Shown here in pieces: positions 46,238-58,058 of a stretch of 64,000 bases of DNA. The stretch is from contig OZ018326.1 of the NCBI GenBank assembly GCA_963969495.1, positions 1,692,631-1,756,630 of the forward strand. Direction: 5' to 3'. The translations under genes and the position numbers were made by a program. Each line of letters opens with the position of its first letter. Position 1 is the stretch's first letter. The DNA is from Ceratothoa steindachneri. Lineage: Eukaryota; Arthropoda; Malacostraca; Isopoda; Cymothoidae. The notes below the pieces were generated by a model, which did not search any database, was not told the DNA's origin, and saw nothing but the letters and a program-made list of their open reading frames with translations.

Positions 46238-46417
46238 GGAGGAAACTGGCTGTTAACGACAGTCAGCACCTTTAATGACGGAGGATATTTTTAATATTAA
46301 GAAATAGAATTGAGAAGAATGCTAGTGATGCCCTAACACCAGGGAAAACTAGAAACCATTTCCACACCTTTATATTCCTACCACACAATTTCATCACTTT
46401 AACCTAATTTGTAATTT
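45700..46417. other. No gene seen; AT-rich, with recurring GAGGCGAAGTGCCC motif
   Basis: Contains aaagaggcgaagtgcccac at 45891, aaaagaggcgaagtcccca at 45977 and aaaagaggcgaagtgccca at 46037. They resemble the motif of other LINE tails, so 45860-46150 may be the tail of a plus-strand LINE. The (TA)n tract follows. Confidence 0.5.
46159..46231. repeat. (TA)n microsatellite
   Basis: About 36 TA units upstream of LINE-B. Confidence 0.95.
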
Positions 46418-46428
46418 GTACCTTTTGA

Positions 46429-46940
46429 GGCGGGATAGCGGAAAAAAATTTCTTACTTAAGAAGAACCATACGTAATCTACACCTTCAACTTTGGAAAAC
46501 GAAATTGATCGTTTTTGCATCGTTGCCAATTCAAGATTGAAGAAACAGAAGAGCCTACAACTGTCGGACGAGACGATTACTGGACTCTTACAAAAAGTGA
46601 ACTCTCTCTTTCCTATCCACCCTCTTCAGGGCGAGTCGAGTATGGAAGCTTAAAGTCTCCATAGATACCTACTTGTGCAGGAGCCATATCTGAAACGGGC
46701 GGCTAACTCGGCGCAGGCCGAAGCTTAGCCCGGGACGGGTTAGATCCCTTGTGAGCGGCGGACACAGGTTTGGGGGAGCAAAAACTAAGAGGGCTAGGGT
46801 TTATGTAGGTAGATAGGGAATACCGACTTGCCAGCTGAATAAGCCGTTAAGCATAAACAGATATAGCAGCACCTATATCTTCCTACTCTTTTCATCCTCT
46901 TAGCTAATGGAAAAGAAAAAAGAACTCTGATAATAAGAAG
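46429..46940 (+). promoter_or_regulatory. 5' UTR / probable internal promoter of LINE-B
   Basis: The same 500-bp segment precedes ORF1 in LINE-C (53382-53899), with blocks aagcttaaagtctccatag and cgaagcttagc-cgggacggg well conserved between copies. LINE 5' UTRs carry the promoter; no specific element can be named from sequence. Confidence 0.5.
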
Positions 46941-48414
46941 ATGGACACCACTAAACGGGTCCCTTTGCGCGTCTTGAAGGGCGCGTAAAAACCCGACAGA
47001 ACCTTCGTCTTCCAAATAGTCTACGGGAAACTCGGAGTAGTGCTAGTTAGGTTACTAGACTACACGAATTCATATATAGCAATCTGCCAAAACGACCGAG
47101 ATGTTGACAAAATCCTTTCGGAAAGAGCGAGCGATGAATTCACAAGGATTGGGCTGGAAGCAAATGTGCCCCCATCAAATATAAGCCCAGAAGACGGTTT
47201 ACTGCCGCCAAATTGACCACTGGAAGGGGACAAAAACGCAGACGAGATAAAGGAAGAGATCGAGAGAGCACAACAATGGTTGAGGGTAAAGCAGATAATT
47301 AAGTTTACGAATCAAGCAACCAATACAGAATACTCCCACGTATTCAAGGTTATTTTTCGGGAAACTAGTATGGCTGTAAAGGTAAGAGAGTCGGGTATTG
47401 TCGCATTTAATTTAAAAATTACACCAGAGTAAGTAAAACCCAACGAATTTATTAGCATACTAACATTCTTCAATTGCTACGTGCTCGAGAAGCATAATAC
47501 TAGGGACTGCCCGGTCAAAGATATAAAATGGTGCTCCGAGTGCAGTTAAAAGATGTCTGAACTGCACTGGGAATCACCGCACCCTGGCAATGGCATGCCC
47601 GTTGAAAAGAGAACAAATTGAGAATAAGAGAAGAGAGAAGGCTAGAGCAGAGGAGGAAAGGCAGAACCTCACTTTCGCCAAGGTAGCTAAAGCCACAGCT
47701 GAAAAGATCCAGCCGGTGTTACTTAACATATTAGCTTGCATTCTTCACGCGCATGTGTTAAACGTAGCTAATCCAGGCTCTCACTCTAGAGAACTAAATC
47801 TGATGCTAAAAAATAATGGCTTAGAGAGATGTGGTTCCCGGTGAACCCACCATCAGCGGATATCCTAAGCATCCAGTATAAGCCAACGAAGCCAGGAGAA
47901 AACGACGAAATATAACAGGGCAGGGAATAGAGACCCGAGGCTGAGGAAATATGCACAGAAAGAACATGAGGATCTGATGGAATTAGAGGTTGCCACAGGC
48001 AACCAAAATAACAAAGAGAGAAAAGCAGCAAGCCAGACCTAAGAAGAACCGAACCAAGTTTCCCCCCACCCCCCACCCCCCGCAAAGCCTGCAAAAGAAG
48101 AGCATGAAGAGCAACAAAGATTTAACTTAAAGATCTACGCCTCCGAGGAAAAACCCTTCCCCGACGACAATGAAGAACTAACACAGGGCATTAAAAAGGG
48201 AGTATACAAATACAAATACGAAGGCCCATACTCAGAACGGGAAGTATTCACAATGCTGACAACAGGCAAACTAGAAATCCCTCAGGAAATGCGCAGTACG
48301 CTGAAGAAGGAGGAATTTGAGAAGAAGAGAAGTGGAAGGACAAAATTGCCCACCGAGCGCGAAACGTATAAAGCAGAGAGAAGAGGAAGCAGGGAGGAAA
48401 GAAATCATAATTAA
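46941..48414 (+). pseudogene. LINE-B ORF1 (gag-like)
   Basis: ATG 46941: MDTTKRVPLRVLKG, then TAA. Downstream in frame comes VRLLDYTNSYIAICQNDRDV, then ADEIKEEIERAQQWL and EYSHVFKVIFRETS. Knuckle region: CYVLEKHNTRDCP, CSECS, then a stop (47548). TLAMACPLKREQIE starts the next part (47585), and ACILHAHVLNVANPGSHSREL follows at 47730. The C-terminal part (48121-48414) has LKIYASEEKPFPDDN, YKYEGPYSEREVFTML and FEKKRSGR. It ends at TAA 48412-48414, whose last A begins the ORF2 ATG. Confidence 0.7.
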
Positions 48415-51143
48415 TGGCCCACGGAAGAAAATTTAAGATAATATGTCAGAACGTGGCCTGTTGGAACGATCAAAGATTCTTTCTGAGCAATACGTACCTA
48501 AGAGAAGATCCAGACATCATATTGCTAAACGAGATAAATATAGACCAGGCAAGAAGCAAAATTAACATCTTCAATTACACCATAATCAGTAAGACTACTA
48601 ACGATATCAATAACGACGGCGTCGCTATGGCAATCCACAATGATATAGTCTACAAAAAGCTAAAGGACCTAGACGAATTATGCCTGGCAATAAGACTAAA
48701 AACAGCGACAGGCAACCTTATAGTAGCGACAGGCAACCTTATAGTAGCGACAGGCTACCAACCCCCAAGGAGAGATTTTTTACCCCTGCACAATTTTACA
48801 GATATACTTGGGAACAGAGACCAAACGGTATTCATGGGCGATTTAAATGCCAGGAGTAGAGCCTCAGGCTACACTTATCACCACAATAGAGCCGGGAGAA
48901 ACCTCGACTAACGACTTGAAAGATGGATAGCAGAGCGCCTGGGACCCGACTTTCCAACATATCTAAGCCAGAACAACGCTATAGAACCGGATATAGTTTT
49001 GGCTACTTCGAACACCCAGTTCCACTATATTATTGAAAGGGTTCCTCCTTCAACTAGCGACCACGAGATGGTGGTCATGACTTTGTCTATGGACCCCATC
49101 CAAGTCAAGTGCCCGCCGAGAAAATCGTATAGACAGGCCGATTGGACCAACTACGAAGAAGAGCTCGCTAATTACGAACAGAGAGACCTGACCGAGGCCT
49201 CGCTGGAGGAAATTGACGAAAAGCTCGGCGACATCATGGAGGCGCTTGTCAGGGCTGATAAGAAATACGTTCCTACAACAACATACAGAACATTGCCACA
49301 TCTAATAAGATCAGCTAAGATAATAAATCTCGAGAATGAGTATAAAATCACGAGGAACTCAATCGAGAAAAATGGCCTACAGAGAGGTGATCGTGCAAAG
49401 CTGCGACGAGTGAAGAACGAGCTGTTAGAAGAAATAAAAGTAGAAAGGAACAGATGATGGGACCTTTTCGTGAAAGCCATGGACGAGGATTTGAACCCTA
49501 CCAAAATATGGGAAAAAATCAACATAGCGAGAGGAAAGAGAAAACAAAGGCTAAAAATCAAAATTAAGAACGAGGATGGAGGGGAGAAGGAACCCCAGGA
49601 AGTTGAAGAGGCGTTCCGGGAACATTAGGAGGATATTTGATATCTACCCCAATAAAAACAAGGATTTTGACGGCGACCACGAAACTAGAGTAGTAAAAGA
49701 ACTGGAGCAAAACCGCCTAGATATAGTACCCAACATAGCTGCTTCACCAACGCTATTAGTAGAGCAAGGAATCGAGCCAATAACGCTACAAGAGATTCAA
49801 AGAACGCTCAAGAACACCAAACAGAAGGCATTTGGGGCATCAGGTATAACGAAGGAGAATTTGATACGCACACCAGCCAACTTTTTGTCGCGGATAGCGG
49901 CAGTGTTTAACGCCTCCCTAAGCGCAGGATACTTTTCGAATGCGCTAAAGAAGGGAAATATTATTTTTATACCAAAACCTAGCAAACCACCAAACAACCC
50001 CGGAAACTTTTGGCCAATAACGCTCCTAGAAACAGTGGCAAAATTAATGGAAAGGGCGATTAATGACAGGCTCTTCAAGCACTTGGAAGAGAGGGCGCTG
50101 ATTTTAAACCACCAACACGGATTCAGGAAAAATAGGAACACCGAGACTGCCCGAGCCATTCTGGTAGAAGCACTTGCGAAGGCCAAGTATGAGAAAAACT
50201 ATACTGACATCGTACTTAGAAACGTGCAAAAGGCGTTTGATAAGGTATGGAGAGCTGGTCTTAAGTACAAGATCAAAAGACTAGAGCTACCCTCCGCCCT
50301 AACAAATGCCTTTGCGATTATGTCGAAGTGCTACAAGGTATCCCCCAAGGAAGCTGTATAAGTCCAACTCTTTATAGTGTATTTACAATGGATCTGCCAA
50401 GGCCAGTCTACGAAACCACAACCTATATACAATTCGCCGTCGACATCACAATAGTAGCAAACAGCACTTACAGATATTCCCCAACCATGGCCAGAATTAC
50501 TGCTGCAGAAATTGCCAACATCAATAAATTCGAGCGCAAATGGAAAATCCGAACAAATTCTTGAAAGTTCTCAATCCTTCCAGTAGGGAGACGCCTGACT
50601 TCGAGGGTAGAGATTAAAGAGAAAAGATATCAATATGTGAAAGAAGGAACAGTGCTTGGGCTAAAAATCAGACGGAATGGCTACTGCAAACATATTGCGG
50701 ATAGAATAAACTAGGCTAAGGTACAAGTAGCAAAGCGATTTCAACTGAGGAATCTAGGCAGTAACAACCTGAGGAAAATATATAACGCTATCTGCAAAGC
50801 GACATTACACTTCCCAGCTATACCACTGAACCGCCTCTCAAAATCACGTGCAATTAAACTACAACAGGTACAAAACTCAGCGGTGTATATTGTTACTAAA
50901 ACGAAAAGTCGTGAACACAGAAGAATCAGAGATCTTTACAATGAAATAGAGCTCCCAAGTACAAATGTGTCCCTACACAGAAGAGCAGTGAAGGTGTGGG
51001 ACAAACTAGATCGCATAATGTCTGACGACGAAAAAAGAGCCATAGAAATACCACAAAACCACAGAAAGAACAACCGAGGTAGTTTCAGAAGTGGTAGATC
51101 CGACTCGACGGAGGAACTGCCTCCAAAGTACACTGCAAGGTAA
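48414..51143 (+). pseudogene. LINE-B ORF2 (endonuclease-RT)
   Basis: The start overlaps the ORF1 stop as TAATG. Endonuclease: KIICQNVACWNDQRF, ILLNEINID (glutamate), VFMGDLNARS (aspartate), TSDHEMVVM (histidine). The 48909 TAA (CAA in LINE-C) and a TGA near 49455 are point nonsense changes. RT (49576-50361): FIPKPSKPPNNPGNFWPI, NHQHGFRKNRNTETA, DIVLRNVQKAFDKVW, then a frame break. PQGSCISPTLYSVFT and YIQFAVDITIVAN follow, where the first aspartate of FADD has become V. Terminal part 50883-51143. A 21-nt duplication adds GNLIVAT at 48705-48746. Confidence 0.85.
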
Positions 51144-51431
51144 GATTGCAGAATCAAGGAAAAATAGCACCAAAGGAAATACGCAAGAAAAAATGAACCA
51201 AAAAATGAAAAACATCGACGAACAACAGAGGCGCGAGAGCTCCGACAAAGAACTGAAAAATAACAGGAAAAAATAAAGATTAAGAATCAAAAAGATCGCT
51301 GGTGACCCAAAGAACTAACTCTAACCCTTACTTATTCCTCTTCACCAATATATCCTAACTATCCTATTCACTATGCTACGACTATTCACTTTAAAAAATT
51401 TCTACCTTTTTCAAGGCGTAAGACGTAAGAC
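51144..51431 (+). other. 3' UTR and tail of LINE-B
   Basis: Ends tttttcaaggcgtaagacgtaagac, a short tandem tail instead of poly(A). LINE-C ends tttttcaagacgtaag. Confidence 0.65.
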
Positions 51432-51469
51432 GTACCTTTTGACAAAATTAAGCTCTCCGCTTCATCCTT

Positions 51470-52145
51470 AATGTATCCGAAATGGACTTCATACCTTCAA
51501 CCAGACTTCACGCCCTCGCGGAGGTAGAGTCTCTTAATGTAATCCTTCATAATACGGCGAAAAAAATTGGAGAAAAATCGATGAGAGAACGAACAAAGTA
51601 ATACGGCAACCCGAAATGGACAACCGAATACGATATTACAAACGTGGATTCAAGAGCAGCTGCCTGCGCACCCACGAGAATGTTTTACCTTTATATAGAT
51701 AATGAATACCAAAATAACGAAAATTTTCACAGATAGGACAATGTGAACCATCATTGTTAATACATGTTTTAGATAAAAAAAGAAAGATCCGTAGTGGACA
51801 TATAACCAAAATAAAGTAACGTTAAATCAACAAATTCTAGATAAAATCAATATAAAAGATCCGAAGTGGACAAAGGTAAAAATAAATTACATGTAAAATG
51901 TACTCAAATTACAAGTAAACTCTAAGCCACAAGCACCAAGCCGAAAAAAAACAAAGGCTTGAATGCTTTACTTTTCACGTTACAAATGCTTAAAAATGAA
52001 GAAGACGACGAGAAGACAATGCCAGATAAGCTGGCATACATCCTCTTCTACTATTACACCTTTTCTCACTATAACCTCTCCTACTATCTTACACCCATTT
52101 TTCCCATCTTTTATTATCAAATCAAATCAAAATACCTTTTGAAAC
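51470..52145 (+). mobile_element. 5'-truncated LINE-A-type fragment
   Basis: DFIPSTRLHALAEVESLNVILHN (51490-51555) equals the terminal RT segment of LINE-A (FIPSTRLHALAEVEPLNVILHN). The 3' UTR follows and matches 39785-40100 in opposite orientation. Motif copies at 51783 and 51854. Ends near tcaaatcaaatcaaaatac. Confidence 0.8.
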
Positions 52146-52872
52146 CTCACCCAGTATGTACAACTAGCAGATGATATCACTCAAATCGTTACCAGTGTTT
52201 ATAAAAATCCTAACGACATTGCTAACAGGACAGGGAGAGAAATTGTTAATGTCAACAACTTCGAAAGAAGGAGTAAGATGAAGACAAATGTCCAAAAGTT
52301 CAAAGTGATACCAGTTGGCCGTCGAAAAACATCGGACGTACTAGTGCAGGATGAGCTCTATGAGGACTCAAGAGAAGGCCGAGTTCTAGGCTTGAAGTTA
52401 GCGTCGGATGGGTACAGGGCCCATTACGTACAGAAGATCACCTCTGCTGCAAAAATATTACAGAGCCTATATCGCTTAATACATCTCTCGGCGAACAACA
52501 AAAGGAAACTCTATCTGCTGTTGGTGAGACCACTCATCTTGTACCCACCTATACCTCTTAATACCCTGAGCAAAACAGTTATAAAGAAAGCTCAAAATTA
52601 TCCAAAACAAGGCAATAATGTTTATAACCAACGTGTCACTGCTTAACTACATTCGTACTAGATTACTACACGAGGCGACGGACATCGAGCCAATAAATAT
52701 TACCCTAAATAGAGGAGCACGCAATAGTTGGCAGAAAATCTATGATAATATGCCAGAAGAGGTGCTGAACCCGATTAGACTACATGATGTAGACATGCAG
52801 AACCTAAGGTTTAGACAAGCTTTCAAAAGCAGCCAAATAATATCTCGAAAAGTAATTCAACCGATTTATTGA
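52146..52872 (+). pseudogene. RT C-terminal part of LINE-E
   Basis: YVQLADDITQIVTS (aspartates intact) at 52155-52200, then NVNNFERRSKMKTNVQKFKVI, LYEDSREGRVLGLKL, LLLVRPLILYPPIPLN (52278-52646) and ATDIEPINITLNRGARNSWQK (52618-52872). A distinct member: closer to LINE-A in YVQLADD, but different enough to be its own family. Confidence 0.75.
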
Positions 52873-53370
52873 CAAACTTACCAGAAGATTAATCATATTT
52901 CAATTCAAATTGACAATTCAATATTAAATGATGAATAAAGAAAACCAAAAATGATTTATTTCACGTAAATAAAGATATCAAATTAATTATAAATTATCCT
53001 AAGTGGACAGTTAAATAAGAAAAATAAATAAAATAAATATAAGTATAATATTATCTAAAAGATCCGAAGTGGACAATACATAAATAAGTATAACAAATAT
53101 AAATAAATAAATGAATATAACAAAAGATCCGAATCAGACACATATTATTATAAGTAAAGTCATTCAACCATCAAGAGGCCTACAAGATTTCAAATGCTTG
53201 AATGCTGCAAAAACAAACAAAGAGATAATAACTACAGATTAATAAAAATATAAACGACTAAGGTAGCCAGACAACCTAGGCAAAACTACTCTCTCTCTAT
53301 TATACACCTTTTCTACCTATACTCTCTACTGTTACATATTTTCTACCTTTTTCATCGTCGATCGTTGATC
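52146..53370 (+). mobile_element. LINE-E: 5'-truncated LINE of the same group
   Basis: Starts within the RT catalytic box and keeps only the thumb, C-terminus and a 3' UTR with three motif copies (52992, 53056, 53122). The tail ttcatcgtcgatcgttgatc is a short tandem-like end before GTACCTTTTGA at 53371. Confidence 0.65.
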
Positions 53371-53899
53371 GTACCTTTTGAGCTTGATAGCGGAAAAATT
53401 TTTCTTACTTTAGAAGAACCTTACGCAATTGACACTTTCAACTTTGGGAGACGAAATTGATCATTTTTGCATCGTTGATAACTCAAGAAAGAAGATACAG
53501 AAGAGACCACAACTGCCAGACGAGACGATTATTGGACTCATCACAAAGGAGAACTCTCACTTTCTTATCCCCTCTCTTTAGGACGAGTCGGGTAGGAAAG
53601 CTTAAAGTCTCCATAGATACCTACTTGTGCAGGAGCCATATCTGAACCGGGCCGCTAACTCGGCCAAGGCCGAAGCTTAGCTCGGGACGGGTTAGATCCC
53701 GCGTGAGTGGTGGACACAAGTCAGGTGGAGCAAAAACTGCTAGGGCTAGGGCTAGGGTTTAGGTAGGTAGGTAGGGAATACCGACTCGCCAGCTGAATAA
53801 GCAAGTCAGTATAAACGGATAAAACAGCCTACTATATCTACCTACTCTTTTCAATCTCTTAGCTGATTAAAAAGAAGAAAAGACCCGGATAGTAAGAAG

Positions 53900-55453
53900 A
53901 TAGACAACACTAAACGTGTCCCTTTGTGCGTCTTGAAGGGCGCGCAAAAACCTGACAGTACCAATGTTTTCCAGATAATTTACGGGTAACTCAATGTAGC
54001 GCTAGTTAGGTTATTAGACTACACGAACTCATATATTGCGATTTGCCAAAATGATAGAGATGTGGACAAAATCCTTTTGGAAAAAGCCACTGAATAACTT
54101 ACAAGGATTGGATTAGAGGCTAAAGTGCCCCCCAAAAACAAGCCCAGAAAACCGTTTACTGCCGCCAAATTGCCTCCTGGATAGGAGACCACAACGCGGA
54201 CGAAATTAAGGAAGAGATCGAAAGAGCACAACCATGGGCAAAGGTAAAAAAAATAATAAAATTCACCAACCAATCAAATAATACAGAATACTCCCATGTT
54301 TTCAAGGTAATATTCCGTGAAATTAATAAGGCTGCGAAGGCAAGGGAGTTTGGTATTCTCGTATTTAATTTAAAAATCCCGCCTGATCAAAAAAAACTTA
54401 CGAGTTCATTAGTATATTAACATGCTTTAACTGCTACGCGCTCGAGAAGCACAATACAAGGGACTGCCCGGTAAGAGACATAAAATGGTGCTCTAAGTGC
54501 AGCGAGTAAAGCCGTACGTGGCGGGAATGCAGTTCACACTCGAAAAAATGTCTAAATTGTAATGGAAACCACCGTACCCTGGCAATGGCATGCCCGATGA
54601 AGAGAGAGCATATCGAGAATAAGAGAAGAGAGAGGGCTGGAGCAGAAGAAGAAAGGCAGAATCTTACATAAGCTAAAGTGTCTAAAGCCACAGCTGAAAA
54701 GATCCAGCCTGTTAAAAATGTCATTGAAGTCAAGCAAATGGAGTCCCTGAATAAAGGAGCTTGCATTCTACACGAGTATGTGTTAAACATAGCAAATCAG
54801 GTCTCTTATTCAAGGGAATTAAATCTAATGCTGAAGAATAACGGATCAGACGAGATGTGGTTCCCCGAGAACCCACCATCGGCGGACATATTAAGCATCC
54901 AATACAAGCCAACAAAAACAAACCAAATCCAAGCACAGCAAAAGGCCAATAGCCAAGAAAAAAAAACACGGAAACCAACAGGGTAGCGAATAGAGATCTG
55001 AGGCTAAGGAAGAATACACAAAAAGAACAAAAGAAAGAGATGGAAATAGAAGTTGTCACAGGCAACAAAAACAACAAGGAAGAAAAAGCAGCAAACCAGA
55101 CCCAAGAAGGACCAAGCGAAGCTCCCTCCTCAAAGCTTGCGAAAGAAAGGGATGAAGATCGACAAAAATTCAACCTAAAGATCTACGCCTCTGAAGAAAA
55201 GCCCTTCCGTGAAGACAATGCACAAGGTATAAAAAAGGGTAATATTTAAATAAGAATACGAAGGCCCATATTCAGAACGTGAGTATTTGCAATGTTAACA
55301 ACAGGCAACCTAGAAATCCGGCAGGAAATACATTGTACGCTGAAGAAGGAGGAATTCAAGAAGAAAAGAAGTGGAAGGACAAAATTGCCCATCGAGCGCC
55401 GAACGCATAAGGCAGAGATAAGAGGAAGCAAAGAGGAAAGGAAACACAAATAA
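53900..55453 (+). pseudogene. LINE-C ORF1 (gag-like)
   Basis: The start codon position reads ATA (53900-53902) in place of ATG, then DNTKRVPLCVLKGAQKP. VRLLDYTNSYIAICQNDRD and ADEIKEEIERAQPW-type segments follow. Knuckles are better kept than in LINE-B: CYALEKHNTRDCP, CSKCS, then CLNCNGNHRTLAMAC at 54555-54600. ACILHEYVLNIANQVSYSREL and a basic tail follow (54678-54986), and LKIYASEEKPFREDNA at 55175. TAA at 55451-55453 overlaps the ORF2 ATG. Confidence 0.7.
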
Positions 55454-58058
55454 TGGCGCACGGAAGAAAATTTAAAATAATATGCCACAACGTAGTTGGA
55501 TGGAATGACAAAAGATTCTCTTTCAGCAACGCATACTTAAAATAAGATCCGGAAATCATACTGCTAAATGAGATCAATATAGACCCAGCAAGAAATAAAA
55601 TCAATATCTTCAACTACACTACAATCACCAAAACCATAAACAACATCAACTACGACGGCGTCGCTATGGCAATCCGCAAGGATATAAACTACCAAAAGCT
55701 CAAAGACCTTGACGAATCATACCTAGCGATAAGTATAAAAACAGCAACAGGCAATCTTATAGTTGCAACGGGCTACCAACCTCCAAGGAGAGACCAAACG
55801 ATATTAATGGGCAACTTAAATGCCCGGAGTAGAGCCTTCGGCTACACTCAGAACCACAATAGAGCCGAACGAAACATTGATCAACTACTGGAAAGAGGGA
55901 TAGTAGAGCGTGTGGGACCGGAATTTCCAACGTATTTAGGCCAAAATAACGACACAAACCCATATATAGTTTTGGCGACCCCGAATCTCCAGTTTAACTA
56001 CATCATAGAGAAAGGCCCTCCATCAACTAGCGACCACGAAGTGGTTGTCATGACTTTGTCTATGGACCCCATTCAAGTCAAGTGCGCACCAAGAAAATCT
56101 TATAGACAGGCCGATCGGACTAACTACGAGGTGGAGCTCGCCAATTATGGTCAGAGAGACCTAACTGAGGGCTCACTAGAAGAAATTGACAAAGAGCTCG
56201 ACGACATCATGGAGGCATTTGTAAGGGCTGATAAAAATATGTTCCCACAACAACGTGCAGAACTTTACCGCATCCAATCAGATCCGCCCAGATCGAAATT
56301 CTCGAGAAGGAGTATGAAGACACGAGAAATTGAATAAAACAAAATTGCCTTCACAGAGGTGATCGTGCAAAGCTGCGCAAGTAAAAGACCAACTGATAGA
56401 GGAAATAAAAATAGAAAGGAACAGAGTGTGGGAACTTTTCTTGGAAGCCATGGATGAGGAATTAAATCCTACCAAAATATGGCAAAAAATAAACATAGCC
56501 AGGGGAAAGAGAAGGCTGATGCCAAAAATCAAGCTCCAGAACGAGGATGGAAGGGAAAAGTAGCCCGAAGAAATTGAAGAGGCGTTTCGGGAACACTGGA
56601 GGAATGTACTTGTTATCTCCCCCAACGAAAATGAGGATTTCGACGGCGACCACGAAGCAAGAGTTGTAGAAGAATTGGAACAAAATCGCCAAGAAATCGT
56701 CCCCAACATAGCTGCTTCGCCAACACTACTAGTAGAGCAAGGGATCGAGCCGAAAACGCTACAGGAAATACAAAAAACGCTCAAGGTCACCAAACAGAAG
56801 GCACCTGGAGCATCGGATATAACAAAAGAAAACTTAATACGCGCACCAGCCACCTTTTTGTCACGGATAGCAGCCGTATCCAACGCCTCTCTAAGCGCAG
56901 GATACTTCCCAGATGCACTGAAAAGGTGGAAAACTATCTTTCTACTGAAACCCGGAAAGCACTTGGAAGAGAGAGCACTTATTCCAAACCATCAACACGG
57001 ATTGAGAAAGAAAAAAAATACTGAGACTGCCCTAGCCATTCTGATCGAATGACTTGCAAAGGCCAAATACGATAAAAACTACACAGACATCGTACACAGA
57101 GACGTCTAAAAGGCGTTTAATAAAGTATGGAGAATTGGCCTAAAATATAAAATCAAAAGACTAGAGCTACCCTCCGCCCTAACAAAATGCCTCTACGATT
57201 CTATAACTGATAGGTCGGCGGTCATTTCAATAGCAGGATTCGATGACCCGGAATTTAAAGTACTACAAGGTGTCCCCCAAGGGGGCTGTATAAGCCCAAC
57301 ACTTTACAGTATATACACGATGGATCTACCAACGCCAGTCCACGAAACAACAACATACATCCAATTCGCCGACGACATCACGATAGTGGCGAACAGCACA
57401 TATAGACATCCCCCAATCATGGCCAGAATCTCAGCGGCAGAAATTGCCAATATCAACAAGTTCGAACGAAAATGGAAATTGGCACAAATCCAAAGAAGTT
57501 CTCAATCATTCCAGTGGGGAGGCGCCTGACCTCAAGAATAGAGGTTGAAGAGAGGAGATACCAATATGTATAAGAAGGAATTGTACTCGGGCTAAAGATC
57601 ACCCGGAGTGGCTATTGCGAACACATTGTGAGTAGAATAAACCAGGCAAAAACACATATAGCAAAACTATTCCAACTCAAAAACCTAAAGAAAATATACA
57701 ACGCCATCTGCAATGCAAAATTGCTCTACCCAGCTATACCAATGAACCTCCTCTCGAAAACAAGCGCGATGAAGCTTCAAAAAGTGCAAAATTCAGCAGT
57801 GTACATAATCATCAACAGAAGAAGAAGTGAGTACAAATGTATAAGAGATCTTCATAACAAAATAGAGCTCCCAAGTACGAACGTGTCCTTACACAGAAGA
57901 GCAGTGAAGGTGTGGGACAAACTAGATCGCATAATGACTGACGACGAGAAAATAGCGATCGATATACCACACAAGCACAGAGTAAACAACCGAGGCAATT
58001 TTAGAAGCGGTAGATCCGATTCGAGGGAGGACAGGCCCCTAAGATACACTCCAAGATG
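55453..58058 (+). pseudogene. LINE-C ORF2 (endonuclease-RT)
   Basis: Endonuclease: KIICHNVVGWNDKRF, TAA at 55542, ILLNEINIDPAR, ILMGNLNARS (the aspartate of GDLNA is N) and TSDHEVVVM. Relative to LINE-B it lacks about 15 codons before ILMG. RT: a deletion of about 102 bp (about 34 codons) removes the block between LLKPGK and HLEERALIPNHQHG near 56955. A later FADD motif is intact in YIQFADDITIVAN (57355-57395), with GVPQGGCISPTLYSIYT just before. Terminal part 57628-58059. The RT cannot be functional because of the deletion. Confidence 0.85.

Larger units (their letters stand above)
46418..51442 (+). mobile_element. LINE-B: full-length LINE of the LINE-A/B/C group
   Basis: GTACCTTTTGA is present at both borders (46418-46428 and 51432-51442). 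5' UTR about 46429-46940; ORF1 46941-48414; ORF2 48414-51143; 3' UTR to 51431 with a short tandem tail of cgtaaga units. Structure complete but with several nonsense changes. Confidence 0.8.

Noticed and set aside
46600..46830. An RNA gene in the GC-rich block cgaagcttagcccgggacggg of the LINE-B 5' UTR
   Set aside because: The same block stands in the 5' UTR of LINE-C, so it is part of the element; no tRNA or snRNA pattern was found.
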